Below, one piece after another: positions 44,641 to 56,266 of a stretch of 64,000 bases of DNA. Every line of letters starts with the position of its first letter. Position 1 is the stretch's first letter. The translations under genes were made by a program, and so were the position numbers. The stretch comes from Plantago major (Eukaryota; Streptophyta; Magnoliopsida; Lamiales; Plantaginaceae). Location of the stretch: NCBI GenBank assembly GCA_026545765.1, contig CM048844.1, positions 50,495,401 through 50,559,400 of the forward strand. The letters run 5' to 3'. Under the pieces are notes generated by a model. It was not told the DNA's origin, searched no databases, and saw only the letters and a program-made list of their open reading frames with translations.

Positions 44641-45610
44641 CATCTGCCAATGAAGAATGTCTCATGGTGAGTCAATCTGGTCACACGGAAAACCTTGGTT
44701 ATGGCACAAAAGAATGAGTCACTTGAACTTCAAAACTACGAACAAACTTGCGAGAAAGAGTTAGTGGTTGGCCTTCCCAAAACATCTTTCGAGAAAGGAT
44801 GGTATACATTACACTTTTGTCGGATGGAAACAATCTAAGATCTCTTTCAAGTCCAAAACTAGACACTCTAGTGTTAGACCACGCAACTACTACATATGGA
44901 TCTTTTGAATCATACGTAACTAGTTATGCGGGAAAGAAATATAATGCAGTTGTTGTAGATGACTTCTCAAGATTCACTTGGGTTGTCTTTCTGAAACACA
45001 AATCTGATGCCAGGGTGGAGATACCAAACTTGCTGAAAAAGCTTGAAGTCATGAAAAATGACAAGGTATCTGCAATCAGAACAGACCATGGTACTGAGTT
45101 TGTCAACCAGTACATAAAGGAGTTTTGTACCTGCAAAGGTATACAACACCAACTTTCCTCTGTAAGAACACCTCAACAAAATGGTGTTGCAGAAAGGAAA
45201 AACAGAACCCTTAAAGAAGCTGCAAGGACGATGCTAGCTGACACTGAAATAAGTGAAGTTTATTGGGTTGAAGCTGTAAACACAGCCTGCTACACTCAGA
45301 ATAGATGTTTGATAAACAAACACCATGACAAGACCCCTTATGAAATCTTGGTTGGTAGACCCCCTAATATCAAACATCTGAGAGTATTTGGTTGTAGATG
45401 TTTTGTTCTAAACAATGGAAAAGATTATCTGAGAACATTTCAACGAAAGGTGATGAAGGTGTATTTCTTGGTTATTCCACGAATAGCAAAACTCTTGAAT
45501 TTACAACAAAAGAACAAAGAAAATTGAAGAATCAGTTCATGTTGTATTCTATGAAGGAAGTAAGAAAACACCTCCTAATGATGAACTCTCAGAAAGGTTC
45601 AAAGAACTAA
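44641..45610 (+). pseudogene. pol: Ty1/copia integrase (S2)
   Basis: A pre-integrase zinc-binding remnant (WHKRMSHLN type) lies near 44700-44740. The catalytic core is well kept in one frame: VVVDDFSRFTW with the first Asp near 44958, IRTDHGTEFVNQYIKEF with the second Asp at 45084, and TPQQNGVAERKNR with the Glu at 45192. These form the D,D35E triad of retroviral-type integrase (rve domain). The C-terminal segment GRPPNIKHLRVFGCRCFV is the usual copia extension. The frame breaks at about 45440 and shifts again before 45610. The enzyme inserts the cDNA into chromosomal DNA. This copy is inactive as read. Confidence 0.88.
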
Positions 45611-47050
45611 TGTTGAGAGATTCTGAAGAAGAATCCTCAGAAACGAGAAACATAATTATGGAAAGTGAGGATGACTCTGACGTAGAAAAGCTTGATATGC
45701 CTAGTAACAACCAGATGACTCACAAACATGATGAAGAATTTCCTATGAAACTGAAGATATTCATCATGAAGCTATCTCTGGAAACAATCTCTCTGAAAGA
45801 CATGTTCCAGATAGCTCAAACACTGAACAAGTGTCAGACATTAATTGCCCTTCTGAGGAGCAAAATGTCTTAGATACTGAAAAAGTATCAAATCAAAATC
45901 CCAGTGATTCACATTCAAATCATTTGGATATTGATCCTACTAGCACTAAACCTATGATGAGATGGATCAAGGATCATACTGCAAAAGATGTGATTGGACC
46001 AATTAATCAAGGTGTTAGGACTAGGAGAGCAATAGCTGAAAATGCTAATTCTCTCTTTGGATGTTTCATCTGAAATATTGAACCTAAAAATATAGAAGAA
46101 GCATTAGGAGACCAAGACTGGATCTCTGCAATGCAAGAAGAGTTGGATCAATTTGAGAGAAACAAAGTCTGGAAACTAGTTCCATTTGTAGAAGGAATAT
46201 CTGTGATTGGAACCAAGTGGGTTTTCAGAAACAAGATGAATGAATCTGGTGAAATAATCAGAAACAAAGCAAGATTGGTTGCGAGTTTACCGGTGAAGGC
46301 TTAGATTTTGATGAGTCATATGCACCGGTTGCAGATTGGATGCCATAAGACTCTTTCTAGCCTTTGACTCATAAAGATTTTAAAGTTTATCGGATGGATG
46401 TCAAAAGTGCATTCTTGAGCGGTGAACTTGCGGAAGAAGTTTATGTTGAGCAACCACGGCTTTGAAGTTTCCTCGAGAAAGTAGAATGGTCTATAAACTC
46501 TGAGCTCGTATGGTGAAGCAGGCCCCAAGAGCATGGTATGACACTTTGGCCAAATACCTTCTGGAAAGTGGTTTCAAGAAAGGTGAAGTTGATAAAACTT
46601 TATTTACCTTAAATCATGATGGGAAACTACTCTTAGTTCAAGTATATGTTGATGACATCATATTTGGATCTAAGGACAAGCAACTTTGTAATGACTTTGC
46701 AAATCTCATGAAAAGTAAGTTTGAGATGAGCATGATGGGAGAAATGAATTATTTTCTAGGATTGCAAGTCAAGCAACTCAATGATGGAATATTCATTAGT
46801 CAAACAAAGTATGCAAAAGATATGCTCACAAAATTCAATCTTAAGCCTTCTAAAAAAAGAATTCTAAGATACCTATGAGCATTGGAACCAAAATGACCTA
46901 TACTGAATCAGATAAGAGTGTTGAAGAACATAAGTATAGGAAATTGATAGGTTCACTACTTTACCTCACTGCAAGTAGACCTGATATTCAATACATGGTT
47001 GGAGTGTGTGCTAGATTTGACAAATCCGATGCAAACACACTACAACATTG
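45611..47050 (+). pseudogene. pol: Ty1/copia reverse transcriptase (S2)
   Basis: An acidic linker (45611-45930) leads to the RT_2-type domain. It carries DQDWISAMQEELDQFERNKV and GTKWVFRNKMNE near 46110-46250, a disrupted stretch at 46270-46510, and then APRAWYDTLAKYLLESGF and the catalytic YVDD at 46645-46656. FLGLQVKQLNDGIFISQ and YLTASRPDIQY follow. The disrupted stretch has several small deletions relative to S3 (62510-62560), and a stop lies at 46876. RT copies the element RNA into DNA in the cytoplasmic particle. It is closely similar to S1 and S3. Confidence 0.88.
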
Positions 47051-47560
47051 CTATGAAAATATTAAGGTATGTAAAAGTACGATAGATGTAGGATTGTGGT
47101 ATCCTAAAAGCGGATTGAGTTTATTTGGGTACTCGGGCTGATTAAATTTGGATCAACGCTTGATAGGAAAAGCACCTCAGGAACTTGTCAATTTCTGGGT
47201 ACTAGACTTATCTCGTGGTTTAGCAAGAAGCAAAACTCAATTGCAACTTCTACCACGGAGGCTGAATATATTCTTTGCGGTTGTTGTGCAACACAAATTA
47301 CGTGGATACAACAACAACTTAAAGACTATGGACTAGATGAAGAAAACTCCCATTTTACGTGACAACAAAAGTGCTATTGCGATTACAGAATCCTAAATTT
47401 CATGCGAACAAAGCATATTGATGTTAGACATCACTTCATCGAGACCATGTTGAAAAAGCGATATAGAGATACTCAAGATTGCATATTGAAGACCAACTTG
47501 CGGATATCTTCACTAAGCCACTACAAGAAAGTAGATTTTAGCCTTAAGACATAGTCTTGG
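47051..47560 (+). pseudogene. pol: Ty1/copia RNase H (S2)
   Basis: Recognisable segments in several frames are LWYPKSGLSLFGYS (start of RNase H, near 47095-47140), then the region equivalent to STTEAEY (47255-47275), the YGLDEEKTPIF-type segment near 47330-47360, and the HHFI and LADIFTKPL region near 47430-47520. Single-base deletions every 30-60 bp destroy the frame, although S1 and S3 are much cleaner. The changes cluster at CAG and CTG words (for example catcgagacc against catcagagacc). Confidence 0.75.
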
Positions 47561-48367
47561 ACTAATGGAACTACCAATGGTGAAAAGTTCGAAATCGAAG
47601 CAGGCATCCAGAGAAGAGGAATCGGCAGGAATCCGGAGAAGAGGTATGGAGCAGGCATCCGGAGAAGAGAAAGAGAAATGCAGAGCAGGTATCCGAAGTC
47701 AAAAGGCTAAAGAGCAAAAGGCGACTTAAGATCTACGAGGCGGAACTCGGATATCGAATCACTCTATAAGCAGAACACAAAGGAGAATAGTACAACTATC
47801 TGCAGTCAACTACTCTCTTGAAATTCGCATTATTTCTATCTTGATGAAAAACCTAAGTATAAGACAGATTCAGATGCAAACAGTGTTCTTGGTCATACAA
47901 AATCGTGATTCAGATAGCTAATAGCCAAAATTCATTAAATGGGCACAATTACACTTGTTCATTGTGATCATTCTTTGAAAAACAATGGTGACCCTTGATG
48001 AAATTAAGCGTTTGATCTATCTGATGGAAATTAATTCACGATAAATAGTGGAATTTGTAAAAATTCACAAAGCCCACTTTGCTTTAATGCCGAACTAGCT
48101 TTTGCTCACGCACCTTGCAAATCAGAATACGTACACAAAATCAATTTGTATGTATTTATGCATTGAGATTCTATTGCTATATATATAGGATTTTGGCAAA
48201 AGAAATCACTTTCGCCTAATCCAAAATTCGACTTACACAAAAATAGCAAAACCTTCTCTTGATTCTCTACAAACCTTCTACAATCTCGCAAATCAAGATT
48301 AAGTTTTTACGCAAGAATTCTGAATCAAATCTCTTTCAAACACCAAATTCCTACACTATATAAAGAG
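47561..48367 (+). other. spacer between pol and env-like gene (S2)
   Basis: No ORF. It is colinear with 60513-61280 (S3) and 19872-20654 (S1). Repeats of a ggcatccggagaag type occur at about 47600-47680. Confidence 0.5.
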
Positions 48368-51300
48368 ATGGCCCCAAAGAATTCTTCCACATAGAAATCT
48401 CAATCCTCCTTGATGCTTCTGAAAAGCAAACACGAGTTGGTTATTGTGAACAATCATTGGTAGGAGATTTTAATCGACCATTGGACTTCAAATCACGAAT
48501 GATTTGGGGTGGTGCCATGGTTGAGGAATACCTCACGGCTGCAATAGAGAACCGACGAAAGCGATTCTTGACATGCTTGAAAGGCACAAATCGAGGTTTT
48601 CTATCTCGCCCAGTGGAATTTCATCACTCGATTTGTTGGAATTTTACAACAACTCGGGATAATTTCTGTGTTTAAGGCACCTTGCAATAGTGTCATCAAA
48701 ACCTCGATCGAGGAAATCATACGGACTTAACAACTTTCGTAAGTTATGCGAGTTTCAAAATCTTGGAAAGGATTTTGAAATAAACACCAAGGATGATGAT
48801 CTCCTTGAAGGTGTTAAACAATTGTGCGATGGCGTGTGATCTTGAAAAATCAGATACACCCACTGAGTTCAAGCTTGTTGACATTCGAACCAGACATCTG
48901 ATGGTTCACTGGGATGTATTGGCTTGCATTCTCCACAGATGCTTTGATGGTCTACAAGGAGGTGCTGACCAGATAAGCCAAGAACGATGGATCATGATGT
49001 TCTTGCTGAATCAACAAGACAAAAGGCTGGAAAACCCTTTTAAGCGGGAAATACGCCTTCATGAAGTTTGTGAAGAAGATTCAAGGCTTGAGCCTAAGAT
49101 CTAAAGGACTAGCTGAGCCAAGGCCACGATAGGCTATGGTGCGAAGATATGCTATTCTTTGGAGAAGCTTGGCATTGAGCTCGGAGAGGAATTTGAAATA
49201 GCCAACAGTAACCTACTCTACAAATATGAGTATACAGACTTGATGAAAAAGGTTACTAGGTCTCAGAAAGGTTCTAAGAAGCGAAAGTCTGAAAAGGTAT
49301 CTGAAGAAAAGGTTGCGACCAAGAAGCCCAGAACTTCAAGAAAGAAGTCTGCTGGAAAAATCAGAAGACACACCCATTGAGGTTGTCGATTCTCAAATAT
49401 CTGCAGGCCTTGCCGATGAACTGATAAAGGCAGATCAACTCATCAATGCTGCAAAAGAGTCATCAACTACTGAACAAGTAGACTCAGCAAGAGAAAGTGC
49501 ATTCAGAAATGTTGCGACTAATGCAGAATGCCTTGCTGATGAACTTATTAATGCTGCCAAAACAGGTGAAAAGCACCAAGCCCCATCTGCAGAAATCGCA
49601 GGAGTAATGGACCAATCAGTTCCCAATGCTGATGAGAGCTCTGACGATGAAGATGATGAACTAGTCATCTCTCAAGTCCTAGAAAGAACAAAGAGGGCTA
49701 AGGTTACTGTAACAGTAACTGGTGATAAGGTTTCTGAAGAAGAACCTACACCTCAGGTTGCTGAACAAGCACCTATAGCAAAGATTGTTGGTGTAAACAC
49801 ATCATCAGGGAACGTTTCTTACGTACAACTTCAAGAAGCCCTGATGAGTGGTAATTTAGTGCTGGCAGATGCTGATGAAAATGCCACATCTAAAAATCTG
49901 GAAGAACACTCTACTGACCGATCTTTTGCTTCCAGACAACCACAACAACCACAAAAACACAAGTGGTTGATGAAATGGTAAATGAACTCCATTTCGAATT
50001 ACCAGCATTACAACACGCTGAAGAAAATCCTGTAAAAGAGCAGGTTCCCCAACTCGACAAGAGGGATCAAACTGAGACATCCACTCAGTATGATCAACGA
50101 GAACAAGCTGAGTTACACTCGGGAAAGGTGTGAAGTACCTAAAACTTCAAACAAAGAAGGCATCTTTGGAACAAGAAGACCAAAGTATAAAAGGTCACAA
50201 GTTCCAGAGACCAATCGACTGACAATGCTCGGTGGTGAATGGTTTAACTCCTACCTTGTGAAAAATTTATGCTTGTATATCTTTTTACTTATATAAAAAT
50301 TCTTTGTTACAGGCTGAGTTAGAAACACAGAAACAAGAGGAAGCTGGAAAGCATGCCTCAGAAACTGAGAAGGAGGTTACCCCAACCTCGCCTCTTAAGA
50401 AATTTGAGCCTGTACCACATGTGATAATTGATTCTTAAGATAACACTTTTCAGTCATTTGTCTATGTGCTTAATCATTTAAAGTAAATGTTTCTAACAGG
50501 CTCCAACTGAGAAAGAGGAAGATAAGGCAGAAATGCCAGAGACAAACCCAGAGACCGACAAGGTTTCTAAAGAACACATCATTGAGACTTCTAGCATGAA
50601 GGTACATGAAAAATCAGTGATAAGTATTCTTCATCATGGGTTATCTTAAACTTCTTCTAAAATATTCAATACTTTCTACTTACAGGCTCATTCAGAAGTA
50701 GAAATGCAAAGGGAAAAAGTTGCGACATCCTCAGGTACAAGAAAGAAAGGTTGATGAGGACCAGACTTCCAAGTCTCCACCTCACAACAAGATATTTGAG
50801 ACACCAATTGTCTCAGTAGCACAAGTCTCTGAGCCTGAAGTACTTACTCAGGTAACTCAGAAACTAAACTACACTTCTACTCAGATATCTACAAAAGTTT
50901 TGAAGCTCACTCAAAACTCTTTCTTTCAGGCTCAAACAAGTGCAAAGCAGGCTCCCAATGATGAGAAAAGGGACCTACTTCCCTTCTTCAAAGCTCAAAC
51001 CCTGCCAAAGCATATTCAATGCTTCAAGAAATGGCAAAGGTTAAGGTGCTCTGATCTCTCTGAAATATTGAGAATCACAGATCAACCAACCAGACGAGCA
51101 CGAGCTCTTGACTTGAGACGATATCCATGCAATGTTCCCTACCGAGCAATTACACATTGCGACTCTATTGCAAGGATTTCTCACGAGAAGTGGCGCCTGA
51201 TTTGATACAAGCCTTTGAACAGGCAGATGGTCAGACAAGATTACAGATGGCATTCAAGCCAGTTCTGCCCCAGACTCTGCAATTTATACCTTCTGAACAA

Positions 51301-53735
51301 GAAGAGGTTAATGGGCAGAAGATCACTATTCTTGAAGTGATCAATCTTGTATCTGAAGATGATGAGGAGGAAGAGATAAACGAAAACGACTTCGATGAAC
51401 CTCTCACTGATCATCATCAAAAGGATGACACAGACAAAAAGGATGATGATGATGCCCCTGCACCAGGGACTGGAGGAATTTCACAAAGAAATCATGCCTC
51501 AACTGCTGAAAAGCTAACTGAGAGGAAAGCACAGAAATCTTCGTCTCCAACTCCTCAAAAGTCAACTCATCCATCTTCCCAACAAAAGGGTATTACTGAA
51601 CAAGTAGTTGAGGATTCTGAGGAAATCGCTTAGAAATTGTTGAATACTCAATCCAGAACTGCTCAACTCAGACAACTGTTGGAAGAAGAACAACAGCTCC
51701 ATCTTCAACTGGAAGACCTGATAGCTAAATCCAGAGACAAGCTTGACCAACTACAAGATCAATATCTGCAAGAGATGATTGCTTACTCTGAGGTTAAAGA
51801 GCTACAGGATGCTGTAAATGCCATCACCAAAGAACTCGATACTGAAGAAGTATCTGAAATTAAACATGATGCTAAGGCTGAATCATCTTCAAAAGAAGTA
51901 CCATCCTTCTCCCAAAAAGGGAAGAAGCCAATCTCTGAGATGGTTGCTGGACTCGACACAATCGATGAGAATGTCCAAGAGGATGAAGATCACTGGGCTG
52001 ATTACTCAGATGATGAAGAAGACAAGACTTTGGCAGAGCACCGCAATGAACATCTAGCGGTTTCACACTTGAAAAGGAAACTCATTGCTCCTGAAACATT
52101 CAGCAAACTGCCAAATGTCCACTCCCATGAATACATGAACAGATACCAAGTACTGGCTCATCTGAAAAAGGAGATGTCTTCACAGAACAAGGAAGTAATT
52201 GCCTCCGTCCCCTCTGAAATGAAAAAGTTCACTGAGCTCATCACTCAGAGAACAACTAGCATAGTCATCGCTCAGAAAGATCTGGGAATGATAAGGGACG
52301 ATGATGCGTTTTTAGCTGAAAAAGCTTTCCAAGAGGCAAGTTACACTGCTGGAAAAGCAGATGCCATCCTAGACCCACTGGCAGAGCTCACTGATAAGGA
52401 CAATGGACTTATCAAGCAAAATCAGGAGCTCAAAGCCGAACTTCAGAAGTTGGTCACTGCCTACAATTATTTACAAGGGCATTTTGCCTCTCTCTCATTT
52501 TCTTTTATGAGACTGAGTCAGCCAACAATGACTAAGGGGAAAAGAGTGTACAAATCTGGACCTCAAAGTCAGGGGGAATGGGAAGAAGGAGAAGAAAACA
52601 AGAAGAAATCTAGAGCTGGTGCGGCTCAGAGAGGAAGAAGAAACATGAAAACTTCCCAGCCACCACTCAGAATCAATGAACCCTCCTCAAGCCAAGCTGC
52701 TTTGCAAATAGTAGCTGCTTCCCAGAAACCTACTGAAGGAACTACAATGATAACAAGGGCCATGGACAGAAACCTCCAAGGAGTACCAAGGCTCCAAGGA
52801 GAAGACAGGTTAAAGGGATTAATAAATCTTCTGAAGAAAAAGAAGAAGGCCAAATCAAGTCCCTGGGCAATGAAGAAGGCTGTAAAACTCTCACAAGATT
52901 TAATCTTGATGATCTTGAGAAGCTGAAGATGAAGCTCATCTTGAGAAAAGGAAAATTGAAAGCGAATCGAGCCCATAGGCGCAAAGCCCTAGCGACTAAA
53001 ACACCCTCTGAAATACCAAGTCTATCCGGGTGGTTCTTCAAGCAACAACCCCAAAGGAGAATTCCAGATGAGAAGGAACAGTGAGTCGAGCAAAAGACAT
53101 AGTCAACTTCCACTCGAGGGAAGAAGCCAAAATAGAGTATGTGAAGAATGACAATGATTCCTCCGTCTCAGTGCATCAATCAGAAAAATGGCTATTGGAT
53201 TCTGGAACTTAAGCATCTACTGGTAAATTCAAGATTTCCAGAACCAATCCATAAACAACTTATGGCATGGAGAAAAGATAAGCCAACCTTGATCAACACC
53301 CATCACATTAAAGACTGGTTGGATTTTGAAGTTGTCAAGAGAACTGAAGCCATGAGAAAGGACCTCTCTGATGAATGTCCATATGGAAAGCCAGATGATG
53401 TGCACGGAATTCTGAATATCACAGGAACAGGCACAAGAGCAAGACTCGCTGTGGAACCCTATGAGTCGTTCTATCTAACTGAAGATCAATACAAGGGTGA
53501 CATCAGATATCTGAGGATTATCTACGAATACTTCAAGCTTTCAGATATCAGAATAGAGCATGCCTGGAAGTGGGGAAAGTATCTATGGGTCAAACATTTT
53601 GTCAAGAAAAATCCTACCAAAACCTACAAAGAGGTCTGTGGATTTGCCAGAGACACTGAGATGCTCGTCAGAACACTTCTCTATGATTATTCTGATGACA
53701 TCAAAAGGTTTGGAGATAGAAAATTTGCAGACTGA
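48368..53735 (+). pseudogene. Sirevirus env-like gene with introns (S2)
   Basis: It starts at the ATG at 48368. The N-terminal domain is broken up to about 48840, then clean through RTRHLMVHWDVLACILHRCF and the basic segment RKSEKVSEEKVATKKP. A first intron lies at 50232-50312, followed by small exons separated by introns to 50929. The last exon runs from 50930 to the TGA at 53733-53735. It contains the coiled-coil-like SRDKLDQLQDQYLQEM, a 200-residue Lys/Glu-rich segment, and a C-terminal domain (ECPYGKPDDVHGI, RIEHAWKWGKYLWVKHFVKK, ending DRKFAD). Stops and frameshifts occur at the N-terminus, at 51631 (TAG where S1 has CAG) and near 52920-53150. Compared with S1, one intron between the third and fourth small exons is missing (near 50734). 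The product's function is unknown. Confidence 0.75.
50232..50929 (+). other. cluster of four short GT-AG introns and three small exons (S2)
   Basis: Introns are 50232-50312, 50421-50499, 50602-50685 and 50852-50929, 78-84 nt each. Acceptors read TTGTTACAG, TTCTAACAG, ACTTACAG and TTCTTTCAG. The exons between are 108, 102 and 166 nt. The last would need one indel repaired to keep phase, and the sequence around 50730 looks corrupted. Positions match introns 1, 2, 3 and 5 of S1. Confidence 0.72.
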
Positions 53736-54070
53736 TCCATAGAACTACTGTTGAAGACTTGAAGAGTTGAAGACTTGAAGACTAGTCTATTAGGATGTTT
53801 ACTTGGAGCTGGGTTACTCCTGTTGTCCTAATTTACTATTTATTTTTGTATTTTTGCTGACTGAGCTAAATTGTTTTATGTATTGAAGTTATCTGTAATC
53901 TTTCATTGGAACATATCTGATGAACTTACTCTCAGATATTATTCTATAAAAGATAACTTGTCAGCAAAGATCACACCTTGTGATTTGGTTGATGTTTACT
54001 TTTTGCACTTAATTGAATGAATTGAAAGATCATAAGAAATGATTAAGTGGTGGATTGTTCACTCATCCAG
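53736..54070 (+). other. spacer downstream of env-like gene (S2)
   Basis: It is colinear with the S1 and S3 spacers but ends at about 54070 in a deletion. That deletion removed the polypurine tract and the first roughly 200 bp of the 3' LTR. Confidence 0.6.
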
Positions 54071-54246
54071 AGAAGACCAAGAAGAAGACATCCAAGCAGA
54101 ACAAGTTCAACGACATTGAACATTTGAAGACTGCACAAGATTACTGAAACAGTTTTACAGATACCTTGGCCAGATATCTTGAAGACACGAATAGTTTGAA
54201 ACAAACTGTGTCACAAGAGATATCTGAGAAATAAAAGGTCTATCTG
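54071..54246 (+). repeat. truncated 3' LTR of S2
   Basis: It matches 40726-40901 of the 5' LTR nearly base for base. The left edge is a deletion and the right edge is the S3 insertion point. The bases 54242-54246 (atctg) are the candidate target-site copy of S3. Confidence 0.85.
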
Positions 54247-55883
54247 TGTTGGTCCAGATAACGGCAAAGTAAAAGACTAGAGGGGGGGGGGGGGGTGAAT
54301 AGTCTTTTAAAACTTTTGTCGATAAAAACTATTTCTCAGATATCTGTGTAGATATCTGATACTTAGATTCAGAGCGCGGAAGACTTAAGATAGATAAGTG
54401 CAGAAACCGTTAAAATGTGTGTGTGCGCTGAAATGTAAGTACAGAAAAGTAAATAACACAGCAAGTATAGTGGTATCTGGAGGTGGCGTAATCCTCCAAC
54501 TAATCCACTTCGGTCTTCCAAAGACCTAGAATTCACTAGAATAGATAATTGAGGTCACCTTAGAAAAATCCTATTCTAAGATTCCTTAAAAAAATGGTTC
54601 CCAACCAAATGTTCCCCCTGAGTTGTTCCCCGACTTTCACAGCCAAGTACTTCTGCATTTCGAAACCTTTTGAGCTATTCCTAGCTTCCCAAGCTAAGTA
54701 CTTCTGCTCAATAACCTTGAGTTATTCCTTAGTTTCTCAAACTAAGTACTTCACATACTCAGCGCTTGATGGTGTTGGTTTTGGTTTGAGTTGTCAGATG
54801 AGCTTCTTTAATAACTTTTCAGTTAATCAGATAGCTCTGTGAATCAAGTATATTTAATACACTTTTCAATGTATGGTATCTTGTTCTTTTTACTAACCCA
54901 AGTCTTAGATAAATGTTCTAGAGAATGAATCTCAGATACTTGATCTTTCAATTCAACTCTTTCACAGATAGCTGTGCTTGTTTAGGATCAGGACACTTAG
55001 AACTTCAGTGCTACTTAAGATCAAGAGCTTTGGTCGCAACAGAAAGCTTGGGAGTAAGTAGTTTGCTTGAGAGATTAAGATATGTGTTCAGTAAGTTCTG
55101 TGTTTCAGCGTTTCTTCTCAAGTAGTCTAAGTGTTGATATTTATAGATGAATTTGAGTGTCGTTTGAATAGTATCCGTTAGGCTTAAATCAAATTCAAAC
55201 TATTGATATATGTGTATAATCTTTATGTGTTTGTCTTCTTTTCGAAGCTACCGCTGTACATTCGAACATCTCTCCCATGCGTTTAATGCATTGTACTATA
55301 CTTTTGTCTCAGAGTGCCAACGGAACTATGCTTTGTATCGAGACAACCTTGATCGATTTCTCGATTCTTTGCGTTCTTATCTTTAACTTCAGATACCACT
55401 TTTATTGAAACAACTTTGTTTGCAATATATATTTCTTTTTCAGAAATGTGGTTAAAGCTCAAGGTATCTGAGAATAGATATCTGTGGACACTTTCCTTGT
55501 TTTCAGATAGACCTTTTATTTCTCAGATATCTCTTGTGACACATTTTGTTTAAAACTATTCGTGTCTTCAAGATATCTAGCCAAGGTATCTGTAGAACTG
55601 TTTCAGTAATCTTGAGCAGTCTTCAAATCTTCAATGTCGTTGAACTTGTTCTGCTTGGATGTCTTCTTCTTGGTCTTCTCTTCATAAAATAAAAATTACA
55701 TTTTGAGACCTATCATCCTATACAAGATTAGCTAGACTATCATACTTAGTGGGTTTCCTCTTTTACAATGTTTAAGTGAACCAAGAGTACTAATCACCTT
55801 TCTGAGACTAAGATAAGTCATCATGTTGCTGATCAAAATCTAAACAAATATTTCTAACAAAATATCTAACAAATTTCCTAACA
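54247..55883 (-). repeat. Sirevirus 3' LTR of S3
   Basis: On the minus strand it starts TGTTAGGAAATTTG at 55883 and ends ...GGACCAACA at 54247, 1637 bp. TATAAATA lies at 55138-55145. Hairpins include CCTAGCTT-CCC-AAGCTAAG (54680-54698) and CTTAGTTT-CTC-AAACTAAG (54728-54746) on the plus strand. A 14-base G run lies near 54282-54295. Confidence 0.9.
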
Positions 55884-55900
55884 AATTTCCCCCTTTTTGA
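55884..55900 (-). other. polypurine tract of S3
   Basis: The minus strand reads tcaaaaagggggaaat immediately before the LTR start. Confidence 0.8.
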
Positions 55901-56266
55901 TCAGTCAACGATGACTATCTGACCTATTACAAATCTGGATGAGTGAACAATCCAACACTTAATCATTTCATAAGATTTTTCAAATCATTCAATTAAGTGC
56001 AGAAAGTAAACATCAACCAAATCACAAGGTGTGATCTTTGCTGTCAAGTTATCTTTTATAGAATACTATCTGAGAGTAAGTTCTTCAGATAAGTTACAAA
56101 GAAAGATTACAGATAACTTCAATACATAAAACAAGTTTAGCTCAGTCAGCAAAAATACAACAAAAAAAAAATAGTAAATTAGGACAACAGGAGTAGCCAA
56201 GCTCCAAGTAATAATCATAATAGACTAGTCTTCAAGTCTTCATGTCTTCAACAGTAGTTCTATGGA
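55901..56266 (-). other. spacer downstream of env-like gene (S3)
   Basis: AT-rich, with no ORF, and colinear with the equivalent spacers of S1 and S2. I see nothing else in it. Confidence 0.5.
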
